Source: Paenibacillus sp. PL91 (lineage in GTDB: Bacteria > Bacillota > Bacilli > Paenibacillales > Paenibacillaceae). Taken from it: 64,000 bases of DNA. The translations under genes and the position numbers were made by a program. The notes under the pieces were generated by a model. It was not told the origin of the DNA, made no database searches, and saw only the letters and a list, made by a program, of their open reading frames with translations. Of this stretch, positions 32,873 through 42,121 are shown in pieces (the stretch's first letter is position 1; each line of letters opens with the position of its first letter). The DNA lies in assembly GCF_012935325.2 (NCBI RefSeq), contig NZ_JABBYG020000011.1, forward strand, positions 62,001 to 126,000, read 5' to 3'.

Positions 32873-33862
32873 TTAGTTGAGTTGTATTCCTATTCCAAGA
32901 GCCTTAGCGCGCCCTACAAAATAATTCGCAATCGCCATATCGAACACCGCCATACCCATCGGGCAAAATAATACGGGCTCCGATGCAGCGAACTTCGCCA
33001 AAGCTCCTCGGCATACGACATCGGTTAACGAGCTAGTCTGTGCTTTGGATAAGCCGCGTTCAAGATGCAGCAGCTCGATGTCGGTATTCTCACGGCATAC
33101 CTCCTCCCAGTCGTCGACAATAATCGCGGTAATGCTGCTTAGGGCTGACGCTGTATAGTCGCGCAAGGACACATCCAGCAGTAGGCCGCCTGCTGCCGGA
33201 GGGCTATCGATATACCGCTTATTGCTCACGGTGCACGTAATAATGAGATCGCACTCGCTATATAGTTGCTGCCAGCTGCTCGCTAGCTTGGTGCGTCTCC
33301 GCAGAGCGCCGTCAACACCGGCCAGCTCAGGGCTATCCAGCTCGCAGCCGCGTATATCGTATACGTGCACCTCCTCCAGGCGCTCCCCGAATAGCTGACT
33401 GCACATGTCATAATGAAGCCGTCCTACCGGTCCGAAGCCAATAATGCCAAGCTTAAAGCGTCGCTCTGCATCTTGCTCCTTAAGATAATGGCGGATCAGC
33501 AAGCCGCTGACCGCTGCGGTTCGAGCGGCGCTTGGCAGCGGCGTGCCAAGCATGGCGTACGGGATGCCCGTATCGGCGTTGTTTAGCAGCGTAACGCTGT
33601 GCGCGCGAGGCAAACCGGCATCGATATTGCCAGGAAAGCTGGCAATCCATTTGATGCCGGCTGCCTGAATGGAGCCGCCGATGTAAGCGGGCATGGCAAT
33701 GATCCGATTGGCTGGATTGCGGTAACGCAAATAAGGCTTTATGGGCTGCGCATAGTCTCCGGAATCCATAATTCGCACCGCAGTCTCAATGCTGTCAACA
33801 AGCTCTCCCCAGTGTAAGCCGATGGTGCGAATATGCTGATCGCCGAGATATAACACGGGCAT
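32873..33862 (-). CDS. sbnB: SbnB-type N-(2-amino-2-carboxyethyl)-L-glutamate dehydrogenase
   Basis: A 329-residue NAD-dependent member of the ornithine cyclodeaminase/mu-crystallin family. In staphyloferrin B synthesis SbnB oxidatively hydrolyses the SbnA product to L-2,3-diaminopropionate and 2-oxoglutarate. Family signatures are RIIAMPAYIGG, AAGIKWIASFPGN, the Rossmann glycines LGIIGFGPVGRLHYDM, and DVSLRDYTASAL. It is third in a minus-strand trio, 27 nt after sbnA. GAAAGGA precedes the ATG at 33862. It has the features of SbnB rather than a plain cyclodeaminase, and adjacency to sbnA supports that. Confidence 0.85.
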   Translation of the reverse strand: MPVLYLGDQHIRTIGLHWGELVDSIETAVRIMDSGDYAQPIKPYLRYRNPANRIIAMPAYIGGSIQAAGIKWIASFPGNIDAGLPRAHSVTLLNNADTGIPYAMLGTPLPSAARTAAVSGLLIRHYLKEQDAERRFKLGIIGFGPVGRLHYDMCSQLFGERLEEVHVYDIRGCELDSPELAGVDGALRRRTKLASSWQQLYSECDLIITCTVSNKRYIDSPPAAGGLLLDVSLRDYTASALSSITAIIVDDWEEVCRENTDIELLHLERGLSKAQTSSLTDVVCRGALAKFAASEPVLFCPMGMAVFDMAIANYFVGRAKALGIGIQLN

Positions 33863-33889
33863 TATCCTTTCGATTATCGAATATAGAGC

Positions 33890-34861
33890 TTATGAATCTG
33901 ATCTAAAGCGAAACCCTTCGAATTGCTGCTCCACCCATTCATCGCAAAATACGGTATCCATATAACGCTCCCCGCGATCATGCAAAATGACCACGCATAC
34001 CGCATCGTTTGGCAGCTCATTCTCGATTGATTTTAAGGCGTGGATAACCGCGCCAGAGGAAGGGCCAGCCAATATCGATTCCTTCGCAGCGAGTTGCCTG
34101 CAGCCGGCGACCATATCTAGGTCGGCTACCTTTATAGCCTTATCCATAAACCTTGTATGGCCAAAAGGAGGGATGATGCCTGTTCCGAGGCCGGGAAATC
34201 GTCTGATGCCGTTTGCTCCGCCAAAAATAACGCTGCCTTCCGCATCTACGGCAACGATTTTAGTCGGAAGCCCATGCTCGCGTGCATAATTAGCGCAGCC
34301 GAGCATCGTACCGCAGGTGCTTACTCCGCCAACGATGTAGTCGACATGACCCAGCTCCCCGATGACTTCGCGCATCGTTCCCTCGGAATGGGACAAGTGG
34401 TTGTTCTTATTTGCATATTGATTCGGCCAGAAGCTATTTGGAGTGAGCGATACAAGCTGCTGTACTCTGTGAAGCCTTGCAGGCAGAAATTGTCCGGTTT
34501 CAGGGTCCACCTTGTCAACCAGCTCAATATCGGCACCGTATGCGCGCATAATCCGAATGTTCTGCTGCGTCGTCTTTGGATCGATAACGCTGATGAACCG
34601 CATGCCCAAATAGGAGCAGATAGCTGCGAGGCTAATGGCCATATTGCCTGAGCTTGACTCGATAATGACGGAGCCGGGTCCGATGGCGCCCTCATCCCAT
34701 GCCTCGTTAATGATGCGGGCCGCGGACCGATCCTTGGCGCTGCCTCCCGGGTTAAGCAATTCGAGCTTGGCATATACTTGAATGCCGCGATCATTAGCGA
34801 ACAGCTTCGACAGCTGAATAAGCGGCGTATTCCCGATGATTGACAACACATTTTTACCCAA
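33890..34861 (-). CDS. sbnA: SbnA-type N-(2-amino-2-carboxyethyl)-L-glutamate synthase
   Basis: A 323-residue PLP enzyme of the cysteine-synthase fold. In the SbnA reaction O-phospho-L-serine and L-glutamate give N-(2-amino-2-carboxyethyl)-L-glutamate. Lys43 in NPGGSAKDRSA binds PLP; SSSGNMAISLA is the substrate loop; GVSTCGTMLG and AGPSSGAVIH bind the cofactor phosphate and ring. The start is TTG at 34861 with GAGGAG upstream, 14 nt after the stop of the adenylate-forming gene, so the trio is one operon. SbnA-like rather than CysK because of its neighbour SbnB and the PNSFWPNQYANKNN segment. Confidence 0.85.
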   Translation of the reverse strand: MGKNVLSIIGNTPLIQLSKLFANDRGIQVYAKLELLNPGGSAKDRSAARIINEAWDEGAIGPGSVIIESSSGNMAISLAAICSYLGMRFISVIDPKTTQQNIRIMRAYGADIELVDKVDPETGQFLPARLHRVQQLVSLTPNSFWPNQYANKNNHLSHSEGTMREVIGELGHVDYIVGGVSTCGTMLGCANYAREHGLPTKIVAVDAEGSVIFGGANGIRRFPGLGTGIIPPFGHTRFMDKAIKVADLDMVAGCRQLAAKESILAGPSSGAVIHALKSIENELPNDAVCVVILHDRGERYMDTVFCDEWVEQQFEGFRFRSDS

Positions 34862-34875
34862 AGGCTAAGCACTCC

Positions 34876-36114
34876 TCAAAAATACAGTTTTTTTGATTTC
34901 ACCGCCCCGCGCTCAAGCTGCTCTGTTTCCGCTGCGCGTGTCACTGCAATGCCGTCCAGCATGCGATTTTGAATCATTTGTCCGATCTCACCAATTTTAT
35001 GCTCGATTGCATGCTGAATATGAACAAGCATTTCATCTTTCAACGATTTACTTTGAATATGAATGGACAGCTTGTTATGACGAAGCCTTACGCGCAGCGC
35101 AGCATCGCTTACGAATTGATGAACGACGCTTTCGATGTCGTATAGGCTGATTTTTTCCCCATGCTTCAGATCCGTGCCGATCCGCTTAGAAATACAGCTG
35201 AAGCATTGCCTCTCCCGCCCGTCAATGATGCGGATCTGAAAATCTCGAACGACATCGTAGGTAACGTATCGAATGGCCGGGAATAAGGTGCGCACGTAAG
35301 AGGTAAGCACAAGAACGGCCTCATTTTGCTGCAACGGCTCAAATTGTTCATCGATTTGCTCGGCGGGCAGGGCCTCGGCTTGAATGCCGTCTTCGATGAC
35401 ATATAGGCCGTGCGAGTGAGAGTACGAGGCAATAGCGCCAATCTCAATCGAGCCATACGTATCGAGAATATGGCGAGGCTCGATTCCAAACCGGGCTGCC
35501 ATGTTGGACTGCCACTGAAGGGGCGCAATTTCACCGACAAGTATCATTTTTTTGATGCCATAATGCTGCGGATCGACTGAGTTGGAAGCGATCGCGTCCA
35601 AAATCGACGGCATCGTATAAAGAAGGTCTGGGCGAGTGGATTCCAGCCTTGCGATATGCTCTTCGATGGGCAGCGCAAAGGATAAGGAATCTGCCTGCAG
35701 GCCAAGCCGCGCAAAGATCGTCATGGCTGTGTTGGCCGCATGCCCCGTACCCATGTCCGCTAACGCTTTGCGGATCACAATTGGCTGGTGGCCGTCTGAG
35801 TCGGACGCCGCGAGCCAGTCCCGAAAGCAAGCTGTTTTCGCTTCGATGTAGCGCTCATCGTCCTCCTGTGAATAATAAATCGCTTTGCGAACACCCGACG
35901 AGGTGCCGGAGGTTCGGTAAACAGATAAACCGGCCTCGCGCCTAGCCTCTTGGGTGAAATAATGCTTTTCCAAAATATCGGATGTGATAAGGGGGAGGTC
36001 GATTAACTCGCATGCTTGCGTATCTATTCCTTGCTCATCAAGGAGAGATTTGTACCAAGGGTGCAGCTGGCCTATACGTTCTATTTGCTGCTGAAACGGG
36101 GTTAATGGCGACAT
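34876..36114 (-). CDS. PaaK-like adenylate-forming enzyme of the diaminopropionate operon
   Basis: A 412-residue member of the phenylacetate-CoA-ligase-like branch of the ANL superfamily. Seen motifs: the phosphate loop YRTSGTSSG (66-74), YGSIEIGA (220-227) in place of the usual YGxTE, and LKHGEKISLYDIESVV as the start of the C-terminal subdomain. It would activate a carboxylic acid as acyl-adenylate, ending as a CoA thioester or amide. It is first in the operon with sbnA and sbnB, so L-2,3-diaminopropionate or an acid joined to it is the likely substrate (inference). AGGAGG precedes the ATG at 36114. No carrier protein, NRPS or exporter is adjacent. Confidence 0.75.
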   Translation of the reverse strand: MSPLTPFQQQIERIGQLHPWYKSLLDEQGIDTQACELIDLPLITSDILEKHYFTQEARREAGLSVYRTSGTSSGVRKAIYYSQEDDERYIEAKTACFRDWLAASDSDGHQPIVIRKALADMGTGHAANTAMTIFARLGLQADSLSFALPIEEHIARLESTRPDLLYTMPSILDAIASNSVDPQHYGIKKMILVGEIAPLQWQSNMAARFGIEPRHILDTYGSIEIGAIASYSHSHGLYVIEDGIQAEALPAEQIDEQFEPLQQNEAVLVLTSYVRTLFPAIRYVTYDVVRDFQIRIIDGRERQCFSCISKRIGTDLKHGEKISLYDIESVVHQFVSDAALRVRLRHNKLSIHIQSKSLKDEMLVHIQHAIEHKIGEIGQMIQNRMLDGIAVTRAAETEQLERGAVKSKKLYF

Positions 36115-36265
36115 TCGGTTTGAGCCTCCTGCAACTTGGATGAATGCGTTAATTAAGCATATGTCGCTAGCGTTTACAGGTTCGACCTATGCCGTCAGCG
36201 GCCTACATCCAATTTGCAAAAGGTTCGTATGCTATTAGGGGGTGAAGAAAGATAGGAGGGATTGG

Positions 36266-37105
36266 ATGAGAGGGAAGCGCGTTAAGGCTTCGTCTACGAA
36301 TAAATTAAGTAAACACATATCGGATAAGTGGGCGAAGACCGAGGTGTTGAAGAATGATGCTGAGATAAGAAAGCATTTGCCTATGACACAAATGTTGACG
36401 GAGAGTCGTTTGCAGGGAATGCTGCAGCAGTATGGGATGGTTTATGTGAAGCCGACAAAGGGATCTCAGGGACGCGGCGTGATGAAGGTGGAATTAAAGG
36501 AGGTTAAGAGAGCGGGCAAGCTCGTTCAGAGCTACACGTATCAGCTTGGCCTGAAGAAGCGAACCTTCACTACGCATAGAGCGTTATACCTTTCCATTTT
36601 GAAATACGCGAAGGGGAAGGTCTATTTGATTCAGAAGGGTATCCATCTGCTTAGGCATAAAGGATGCCCTTTTGACCTTCGGCTCGTTGTGCAGCGAACG
36701 CCTCGCGGCGGCTGGAATGCAACAGCAACAGTGGGCAGGGTAGCCCATCGTCGCAAGATCGTAACGAACGGAAGCGCAGGGGGAACGATCTATCCAACGG
36801 CGCATTTGCTGAGAAGCTATGCGAGTTCGGCTAAGCTTACAAGCATGCTGAAGCAGATGGACCAGCTCGGCGTCCGCACGGCGACGCGGCTTCATCGCGT
36901 CTATCCCGGCATTGTGGAGATTGGTCTCGATCTTGCCCTCGACGCGCAATTGAAGCCATGGATCCTTGAGGTAAACACCTCGCCTGATCCTTGTCCGTTC
37001 GCGCTGCTTAATGATCAAACGATGCTTCGCAGAATCGTGCGTTACGGCAAAATGAACGGAAAAACCTACAGGCTTCGCTGTAAAAAGGCGAAGCGCGGGC
37101 TGTAA
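36266..37105 (+). CDS. YheC/YheD-type ATP-grasp protein
   Basis: A 279-residue ATP-grasp protein of the YheC/YheD family, which in Bacillus is linked to the endospore coat. Signatures are YVKPTKGSQGRGVMKVEL (lysine strand and glycine loop), CPFDLRLVVQRTPRGGWNAT and GIVEIGLDLALDAQLKPWIL with the metal-binding EVNTSPDP. It is shorter than most members (350-450) and has a basic tail. AGGAGGG is 5 nt before the ATG at 36266; a GTG at 36242 is the alternative. It is divergent from the diaminopropionate operon and might ligate an amino acid, but it looks like the ordinary spore-coat family, so a link is only conjecture. Confidence 0.8.
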   Translation: MRGKRVKASSTNKLSKHISDKWAKTEVLKNDAEIRKHLPMTQMLTESRLQGMLQQYGMVYVKPTKGSQGRGVMKVELKEVKRAGKLVQSYTYQLGLKKRTFTTHRALYLSILKYAKGKVYLIQKGIHLLRHKGCPFDLRLVVQRTPRGGWNATATVGRVAHRRKIVTNGSAGGTIYPTAHLLRSYASSAKLTSMLKQMDQLGVRTATRLHRVYPGIVEIGLDLALDAQLKPWILEVNTSPDPCPFALLNDQTMLRRIVRYGKMNGKTYRLRCKKAKRGL

Positions 37106-37131
37106 AGAGGACGCTGCTGCGCCACTAAAGT

Positions 37132-38802
37132 CTAATCGGCAAGAAACAGCGATTCCATGGAAAAAGCAGTGCGGAAACGAAGGCTCTCGACGGGATCGCG
37201 AAGATCGCGGCCGGTGAGCCTTTCGCATTTTTCAAGGCGATAGGTGACGGTGTTGCGGTGGACGAACAGCTGTTTGGCGGTCTCCGCAAGCTGGCAATGC
37301 GTCTCGTAGAAGGTGCTGAGCGTCTTGAGCAAATCGCTTCGCTCTTTCCCCTCAATGCTGAGCATATCCTTGAACGTTTCCTCGTAATACTCCCTCAGTT
37401 CCTCCTTTGGGATCATCCGAAGCAAGTTGTTGAAGTTTTTGGCGCGGTAGGGCTGAACAAACTGCTTCTTGCGCGCATCGTAGCCGGTTTGCAGCGCTTC
37501 GACCGCTTCCTTGTAGGACAAGGGCACATCGGGAAGCTGCGATACCGGATTGCCGATGCCGATCGAGATAGGGATGCCGTGTGTCTCTCCAAGGCTGCCG
37601 ACCATCTGCTTCAGCTGCTCGACAAACTTGCTCCCCTTGCCCTCTGTCACATCCTGGCCCCCATGCATGGCGATGAGGAAGCAGAAATATTCGTTCTTGG
37701 TAAATAGGACAAAGCGAAGATCCAGCTTCGAAAACTCGCCTTTTAGCAGGTTGTAATGGCGGTCGCGCTCGGAAATGAAGCGACCGTCCGACTCAAGCGC
37801 GCTGGAGGGGCGAAGCAGGTCGAAGGACGTATCCCGCTTGGCGACAACGCTGATATAGACGGGATGGTTGAGCAGCTCGTAGTTTTTGCTGCGATGCAGA
37901 AGCTCCTGCTCGGAAGTGATCAGACCATCGACGAAGTCGGAGAAAAACTCGTTTTTGTACCGCCGCGACCGCTCCTTGACAGCCTGCTTCTTCATGAGCT
38001 CCAGCCCAATAACGTTGGCGGCTTGCTCCATCGCATGCTTCGTGAGGTTGCTGAGCTGCTTGCTAATATCACTCGTTAATGCAAACAAGCAGCCTTCCAG
38101 CTGAAAGGTGACGATCGGATGCAGCACGGCTGACGAATATAACGTGCCTGCGAACGATTGTAAGGGAAGCGGGATCGTAATGGAGCTGTGCAGCGGGGGT
38201 GCTGCCAGCTCTCCTTGGAGCACGTTCATCAGCTCAGCATACAGATCCTCTGTCATGGAGCTGGAGCGAAAGAGCAGTCCGGCATGCTGGTTCATGAGCA
38301 TAACTGGCGAATCGATAAGAATCGCGAGTGCTTCGATGACATCCTCCGTGCTTTTGCCCTGCATAATCATTTGAGAAAACTGCTTATGCGTCGTTAACGC
38401 ATAGTGCAGCTCGTCGGTGCGCTTCTCCAAAATATGACTGAGCGAGTAGTTGGCGATATCCCCTAGCGATTGCTCCAGAGAAAGCTCGATAATCGGAAAT
38501 TGCAGCTTCTCAGCGCGCTCAATGACATCCCTCGGGACCTCCTGCAGAAAACGTTTTGTCTTAATCGCAAGACCAGCGCAGCCGACCTTCGCCATATTAG
38601 TTACGAGAGCCAGCAGCGCTTCAGGGTTATCCTTCATCGCGTAGCCTGTCGTCAAAAGCAGCTCCTGCGGCTTTAAATAATGAATAATATCAGGCGCGTC
38701 CATGATATTCACCGACTGGACGCTATTTGTTATGCCGTCTTGTCCGGCAACCACTTTTGCATTCGCGTAAATAGGGAGAGATATGAGCTCTTTGAGCAGC
38801 AT
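37132..38802 (-). CDS. pucR: PucR-family transcriptional regulator
   Basis: A 556-residue PucR protein. The N-terminal PucR domain begins MLLKELISLPIYANAKVVAG and includes LKPQELLLTTGYAM; the centre is a GGDEF-like/GAF-type region; the C-terminal HTH_30 is AETAKQLFVHRNTVTYRLEK. In B. subtilis PucR induces purine-degradation genes in response to allantoin-like intermediates. It is divergent from the ABC transporter at 39021 and upstream of allB-allC-pucG, so it is the probable regulator of the whole cluster. No site like the published PucR box was recognised in 38803-39020. Confidence 0.85.
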   Translation of the reverse strand: MLLKELISLPIYANAKVVAGQDGITNSVQSVNIMDAPDIIHYLKPQELLLTTGYAMKDNPEALLALVTNMAKVGCAGLAIKTKRFLQEVPRDVIERAEKLQFPIIELSLEQSLGDIANYSLSHILEKRTDELHYALTTHKQFSQMIMQGKSTEDVIEALAILIDSPVMLMNQHAGLLFRSSSMTEDLYAELMNVLQGELAAPPLHSSITIPLPLQSFAGTLYSSAVLHPIVTFQLEGCLFALTSDISKQLSNLTKHAMEQAANVIGLELMKKQAVKERSRRYKNEFFSDFVDGLITSEQELLHRSKNYELLNHPVYISVVAKRDTSFDLLRPSSALESDGRFISERDRHYNLLKGEFSKLDLRFVLFTKNEYFCFLIAMHGGQDVTEGKGSKFVEQLKQMVGSLGETHGIPISIGIGNPVSQLPDVPLSYKEAVEALQTGYDARKKQFVQPYRAKNFNNLLRMIPKEELREYYEETFKDMLSIEGKERSDLLKTLSTFYETHCQLAETAKQLFVHRNTVTYRLEKCERLTGRDLRDPVESLRFRTAFSMESLFLAD

Positions 38803-39020
38803 GATAGCACCACCAATGGATTAATGTTATGTTTTATGACATCAATATATCACTTATGCAGATTGGTGTAAATGTATGATTGTATAGGTTATTCAACGAA
38901 ATCCGGCTATTTTTAGCTAATGTGCACAATGACAAGGAAACGAATTCGGATTATGATGTAGCTATACATCACCGATACATGTAAGTTAAACTGACAACAA
39001 AATGGATTGGGGTTGGAGAA

Positions 39021-39782
39021 ATGAAGTTGGTCGTGAACCAAGTTGGGAAGAGCTTCGGAAGCAGAACGATTTTGAAAAATGTAGATCTCACCGTTAACTC
39101 ACACGAGTTTATTTGCATACTTGGCCATAGCGGATGCGGCAAATCGACGCTGTTAAATATGATTGCGGGTTACCTCTTGCCTGATGACGGTGCCATAACG
39201 GTAGACGGAGAAGAGATTAAGGGCCCTTCGAAGTCGCGGGGAATGGTGTTTCAGGACCATGCGCTTTTCCCTTGGATGACCCTCAAGGACAACATTGCCT
39301 TTGGTCCTGAGGTACAGAAGATGCCGAAGGCTCAGGCGAAGGAAACGGCGATGGAGTTTCTAAAGCTGGTGGGGCTGGAGCAATACGCCTCGCATTATCC
39401 AGGCGAGCTCTCGGGCGGCATGAAGCAGCGGGTGGGCATTGCGAGAGCACTCGCGAGCAAGCCGGATATTTTGCTCATGGATGAGCCGTTTGGCGCACTG
39501 GACGTATTGACGCGTGAGACGATGCGAGTCGAGCTGCAAAAGATTTGCAGTCAGCTGAAGCCGACGATCCTGTTCGTTACGCACAGCATTAGCGAGGCAG
39601 TGTACTTGGCAGACCGCGTAGTCGTCATGAAGCATGGCGAGATTGCGGAAATTTTTGAGGTGGGCATCAAGCATCCTCGCTCGTCGCATTCTACAGGCTT
39701 TGGCGAAATGATGAGCCGGATTGAACGGGTTCTAATGGATGAGGAGCATCTGGAGCTTGCTCCTGCAAAGGTGGGGTCGTAA
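39021..39782 (+). CDS. ABC transporter ATP-binding protein (TauB/SsuB type) of the ureide cluster
   Basis: A 253-residue ATPase. Walker A GHSGCGKST (35-43), Q-loop FQDHALFPWMT, signature LSGGMKQR, Walker B ILLMDEPFGALD and switch FVTHSISEA are all intact. It belongs to the nitrate/sulfonate/taurine-type importers and is the only ABC ATPase in the window. Its stop overlaps the permease ATG by one base, showing translational coupling. Because of its place between pucR and allB it probably imports allantoin or another purine ureide; taurine or sulfonate is the alternative from family alone. Confidence 0.9.
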   Translation: MKLVVNQVGKSFGSRTILKNVDLTVNSHEFICILGHSGCGKSTLLNMIAGYLLPDDGAITVDGEEIKGPSKSRGMVFQDHALFPWMTLKDNIAFGPEVQKMPKAQAKETAMEFLKLVGLEQYASHYPGELSGGMKQRVGIARALASKPDILLMDEPFGALDVLTRETMRVELQKICSQLKPTILFVTHSISEAVYLADRVVVMKHGEIAEIFEVGIKHPRSSHSTGFGEMMSRIERVLMDEEHLELAPAKVGS

Positions 39783-40684
39783 TGAATGGAGCGAAATTAT
39801 CTACAACTACGGTAAAGGAAGCGGGAGCAGCATCGCCTGCATTAGGCGGAGCGAGCGTTATTAGCAAGCAGACACGCGGCAAGCGCCCGTCGGCAATCCA
39901 TTCGTTTTTTCAAAAATACAACATTCTCCCTTCCATCTTGTTCTTCGTGTTCTGGGAGCTGTTCTCTAGAGTGAATGAAACCGCCAAGTTTTTTAATCCG
40001 AACTTCCTGCCGGCTCCGACCGTGCTGCTCGCGGAAGGCTGGGAACTGGCGAAGACGGGTATTATTACGGACAGTCTGATCTCAAGCACGATTCGAATTG
40101 CGCTCGGATTTGTGATCGGCAGCGCGGTGGCAGTTGGCCTCGGCGTCATTATGAGCAAGTTCAAAACGGTGGAGCGCTGGTTTTCGCCGATTCTTAATCT
40201 GGTCGGACCCATTCCGACGCTGGCGCTTTTGCCCTTGTTCATTATTTGGTTCGGCATCGGCGAGTTTCCGAAGGTGCTGCTCATCGCTTGGACTACCTTT
40301 ATTCCGGTGCTGGTGTATACGCTTGACGGCTTCAAATCGGTTCCATCGACCTTAATTCGTTCAGCGCTTAGCCTCGGCGCGTCGGAGCGGCAAGTTTTTA
40401 CAAGAGTCATGCTGCCGTCCGCTATTCCGAATTTCCTCGTTGGGGCGCAGGTCAGTCTCGGGCTTTCGTTCTCCGCTCTTATCGTCTCTGAGATGATGGG
40501 TGCAAAATCGGGGCTTGGCTATATCATCGTTGACGCAAGAAATTATTTTAAAATCTCCAATATGTTCATTGCCATCATTTTGATTGGCTTGGAATATAGC
40601 TTGTTCTCCTATCTGCTGAAGCTGGTAGAGAAGAGGGTCATGGTTTGGCGCAAAGGCGGGCTTCGAGATGCCATCGAGAAGTAA
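39782..40684 (+). CDS. ABC transporter permease (TauC/SsuC type) of the ureide cluster
   Basis: A 300-residue permease with a soluble N-terminal tail of about 45 residues, then six membrane segments. The family EAA-like loop is SALSLGASERQVFTRVMLPS, and LVGPIPTLALLPLFIIWFGI is a hallmark of this transporter class. Its ATG overlaps the stop of the ATPase gene. It pairs with the lipoprotein 88 nt downstream. Confidence 0.9.
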   Translation: MNGAKLSTTTVKEAGAASPALGGASVISKQTRGKRPSAIHSFFQKYNILPSILFFVFWELFSRVNETAKFFNPNFLPAPTVLLAEGWELAKTGIITDSLISSTIRIALGFVIGSAVAVGLGVIMSKFKTVERWFSPILNLVGPIPTLALLPLFIIWFGIGEFPKVLLIAWTTFIPVLVYTLDGFKSVPSTLIRSALSLGASERQVFTRVMLPSAIPNFLVGAQVSLGLSFSALIVSEMMGAKSGLGYIIVDARNYFKISNMFIAIILIGLEYSLFSYLLKLVEKRVMVWRKGGLRDAIEK

Positions 40685-40772
40685 CGCTGCATAACCGAGC
40701 CAGTCGGCAACAAGCGAAACCCGCAAGGCGCAAAGCAAAACAACTACAAAGAGAAAAGTGGAGGGAATACCT

Positions 40773-41867
40773 ATGAAGAGATCGGGGAATTGGTTCAAAT
40801 CTGCAATTGTACTTACGTCGTTAACCTTTGTGCTTGCTGCCTGCGGCGGCAACAATAATGCGCCAGCAGCTGTGAATGAAGGCTCGTCCACGAATGCGCC
40901 GACAACTGAGGCCTCAACGGCGCTTGAGACGGTGGATCTAACGCTGGTCGGCGTTCGTGACGCCCAAATCTCCTCGCAGCAAATTATTGCCGATAAGCTT
41001 GGCTACTTCAAGGAAGAGGGGCTTAACGTAACGAGCCAGCTGATTGAGAGCGGCCCGGATATCGGACCGATGGTTGCCGGCGGCAGCGCGCCTGTGAGCA
41101 TTCAAACGAACTTTATGGATATTATTTTGAAATCGACGGACATTCCGGTCAAAATCATTGCTCCGCTCGCTCAAATCGCCGGTACGCAGGCGGTAGTTGG
41201 TTCAAGCAAGCTTGAGCTGAAGAGCGCGAAGGATCTCGAAGGCAAAACGATCGGTATTCCGAGCGGCGCCGACGTTACGATTGCGATCAACAACATGGCC
41301 AAAGAGCTTGGCGTTGACGCCAGCAAAATCAAATACGTAAACCTCGCACCTAGTGACGCGGTTGTTGCACTAGAGAAAGGCGATATCGATGCGCTGGCTG
41401 CGTGGGAGCCGTTCATTACGAAGGCGATACAAGGCGGCGGCAAATTCCTCTTCAGCGGAACGAAGAGCGAGCTGCCTGACAAGCAGGGCGATGTGAACTG
41501 GATGAGCGTGCATACGACGCTTCAAGTAACGGATGACTTCCTTGCGAAAAACCCGAACACGCTGAAGGCAGTGCTGCGCGCTTTGAAGAAAGCGACGGAT
41601 TACATCAACGACAACCGTGAGGAAGCAATCAAAACGCTGGCTCCCGAGCTGCACTTAAGCGTAGAGGAGCTTACGCAAATTATGACCCGCAACGTGTATT
41701 CGATGGAGGTTGGCGACACTTACGTGAACGGAAGCAACGGTCCGGCTGTTGGCGAGTACTTGAAGTCGGTTGGCAACATCAAGTCGATTCCGGCGCCTGC
41801 TTCCTACCATAACCTAAGCCTGCTGAAAGAAGTGGATGCAAGCTTGATCGTGACGGAGCTGAAGTAA
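40773..41867 (+). CDS. Substrate-binding lipoprotein (NMT1/TauA type) of the ureide cluster
   Basis: A 364-residue lipoprotein with lipobox LAACGGN. NMT1/SsuA-like features: DAQISSQQIIADKLGYFKEE, LEGKTIGIPSGADVTIAINN and DIDALAAWEPFITKAI. GGAGGG is 7 nt before the ATG at 40773, so the ATG at 40758 is not used. It delivers the ligand to the permease upstream. Followed by a terminator, so the catabolic genes form a separate unit. Allantoin or allantoate is the best candidate ligand from context. Confidence 0.85.
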   Translation: MKRSGNWFKSAIVLTSLTFVLAACGGNNNAPAAVNEGSSTNAPTTEASTALETVDLTLVGVRDAQISSQQIIADKLGYFKEEGLNVTSQLIESGPDIGPMVAGGSAPVSIQTNFMDIILKSTDIPVKIIAPLAQIAGTQAVVGSSKLELKSAKDLEGKTIGIPSGADVTIAINNMAKELGVDASKIKYVNLAPSDAVVALEKGDIDALAAWEPFITKAIQGGGKFLFSGTKSELPDKQGDVNWMSVHTTLQVTDDFLAKNPNTLKAVLRALKKATDYINDNREEAIKTLAPELHLSVEELTQIMTRNVYSMEVGDTYVNGSNGPAVGEYLKSVGNIKSIPAPASYHNLSLLKEVDASLIVTELK

Positions 41868-41929
41868 TAGTCGGATCAAAATGCCGCAGATGGGCTGAGG
41901 TTAGGCGCATCTGCACGAAATAAGCAGCA

Positions 41930-41971
41930 AATCGGGCCGCTGACCTCATAGTCCGCGGCCTGATTTTTTTT
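41930..41971 (+). terminator. Terminator after the ureide-type ABC transporter
   Basis: AATCGGGCCGC (41930-41940) pairs with GCGGCCTGATT (41955-41965) over 11 positions with one mismatch, followed by a run of eight T including the stem end. Confidence 0.8.
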
Positions 41972-42121
41972 ACAAAGCTGTATCCATTGAAAATTTGATT
42001 AACGATGTTTAACTATTTGGCTGTATCGCCTCATAAACTGCAATCAGAGTGTTTAAACGAAGTGAGCGCGAGCGCGAAATGAGCGGATTTTAACGATGGA
42101 CGGAGAAAGGCGGGGAGTTCG

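Noticed and set aside
32873..36114. A complete staphyloferrin B-type siderophore locus
   Set aside because: Only SbnA and SbnB equivalents are present; no NIS synthetases, decarboxylase or exporter are in the window.
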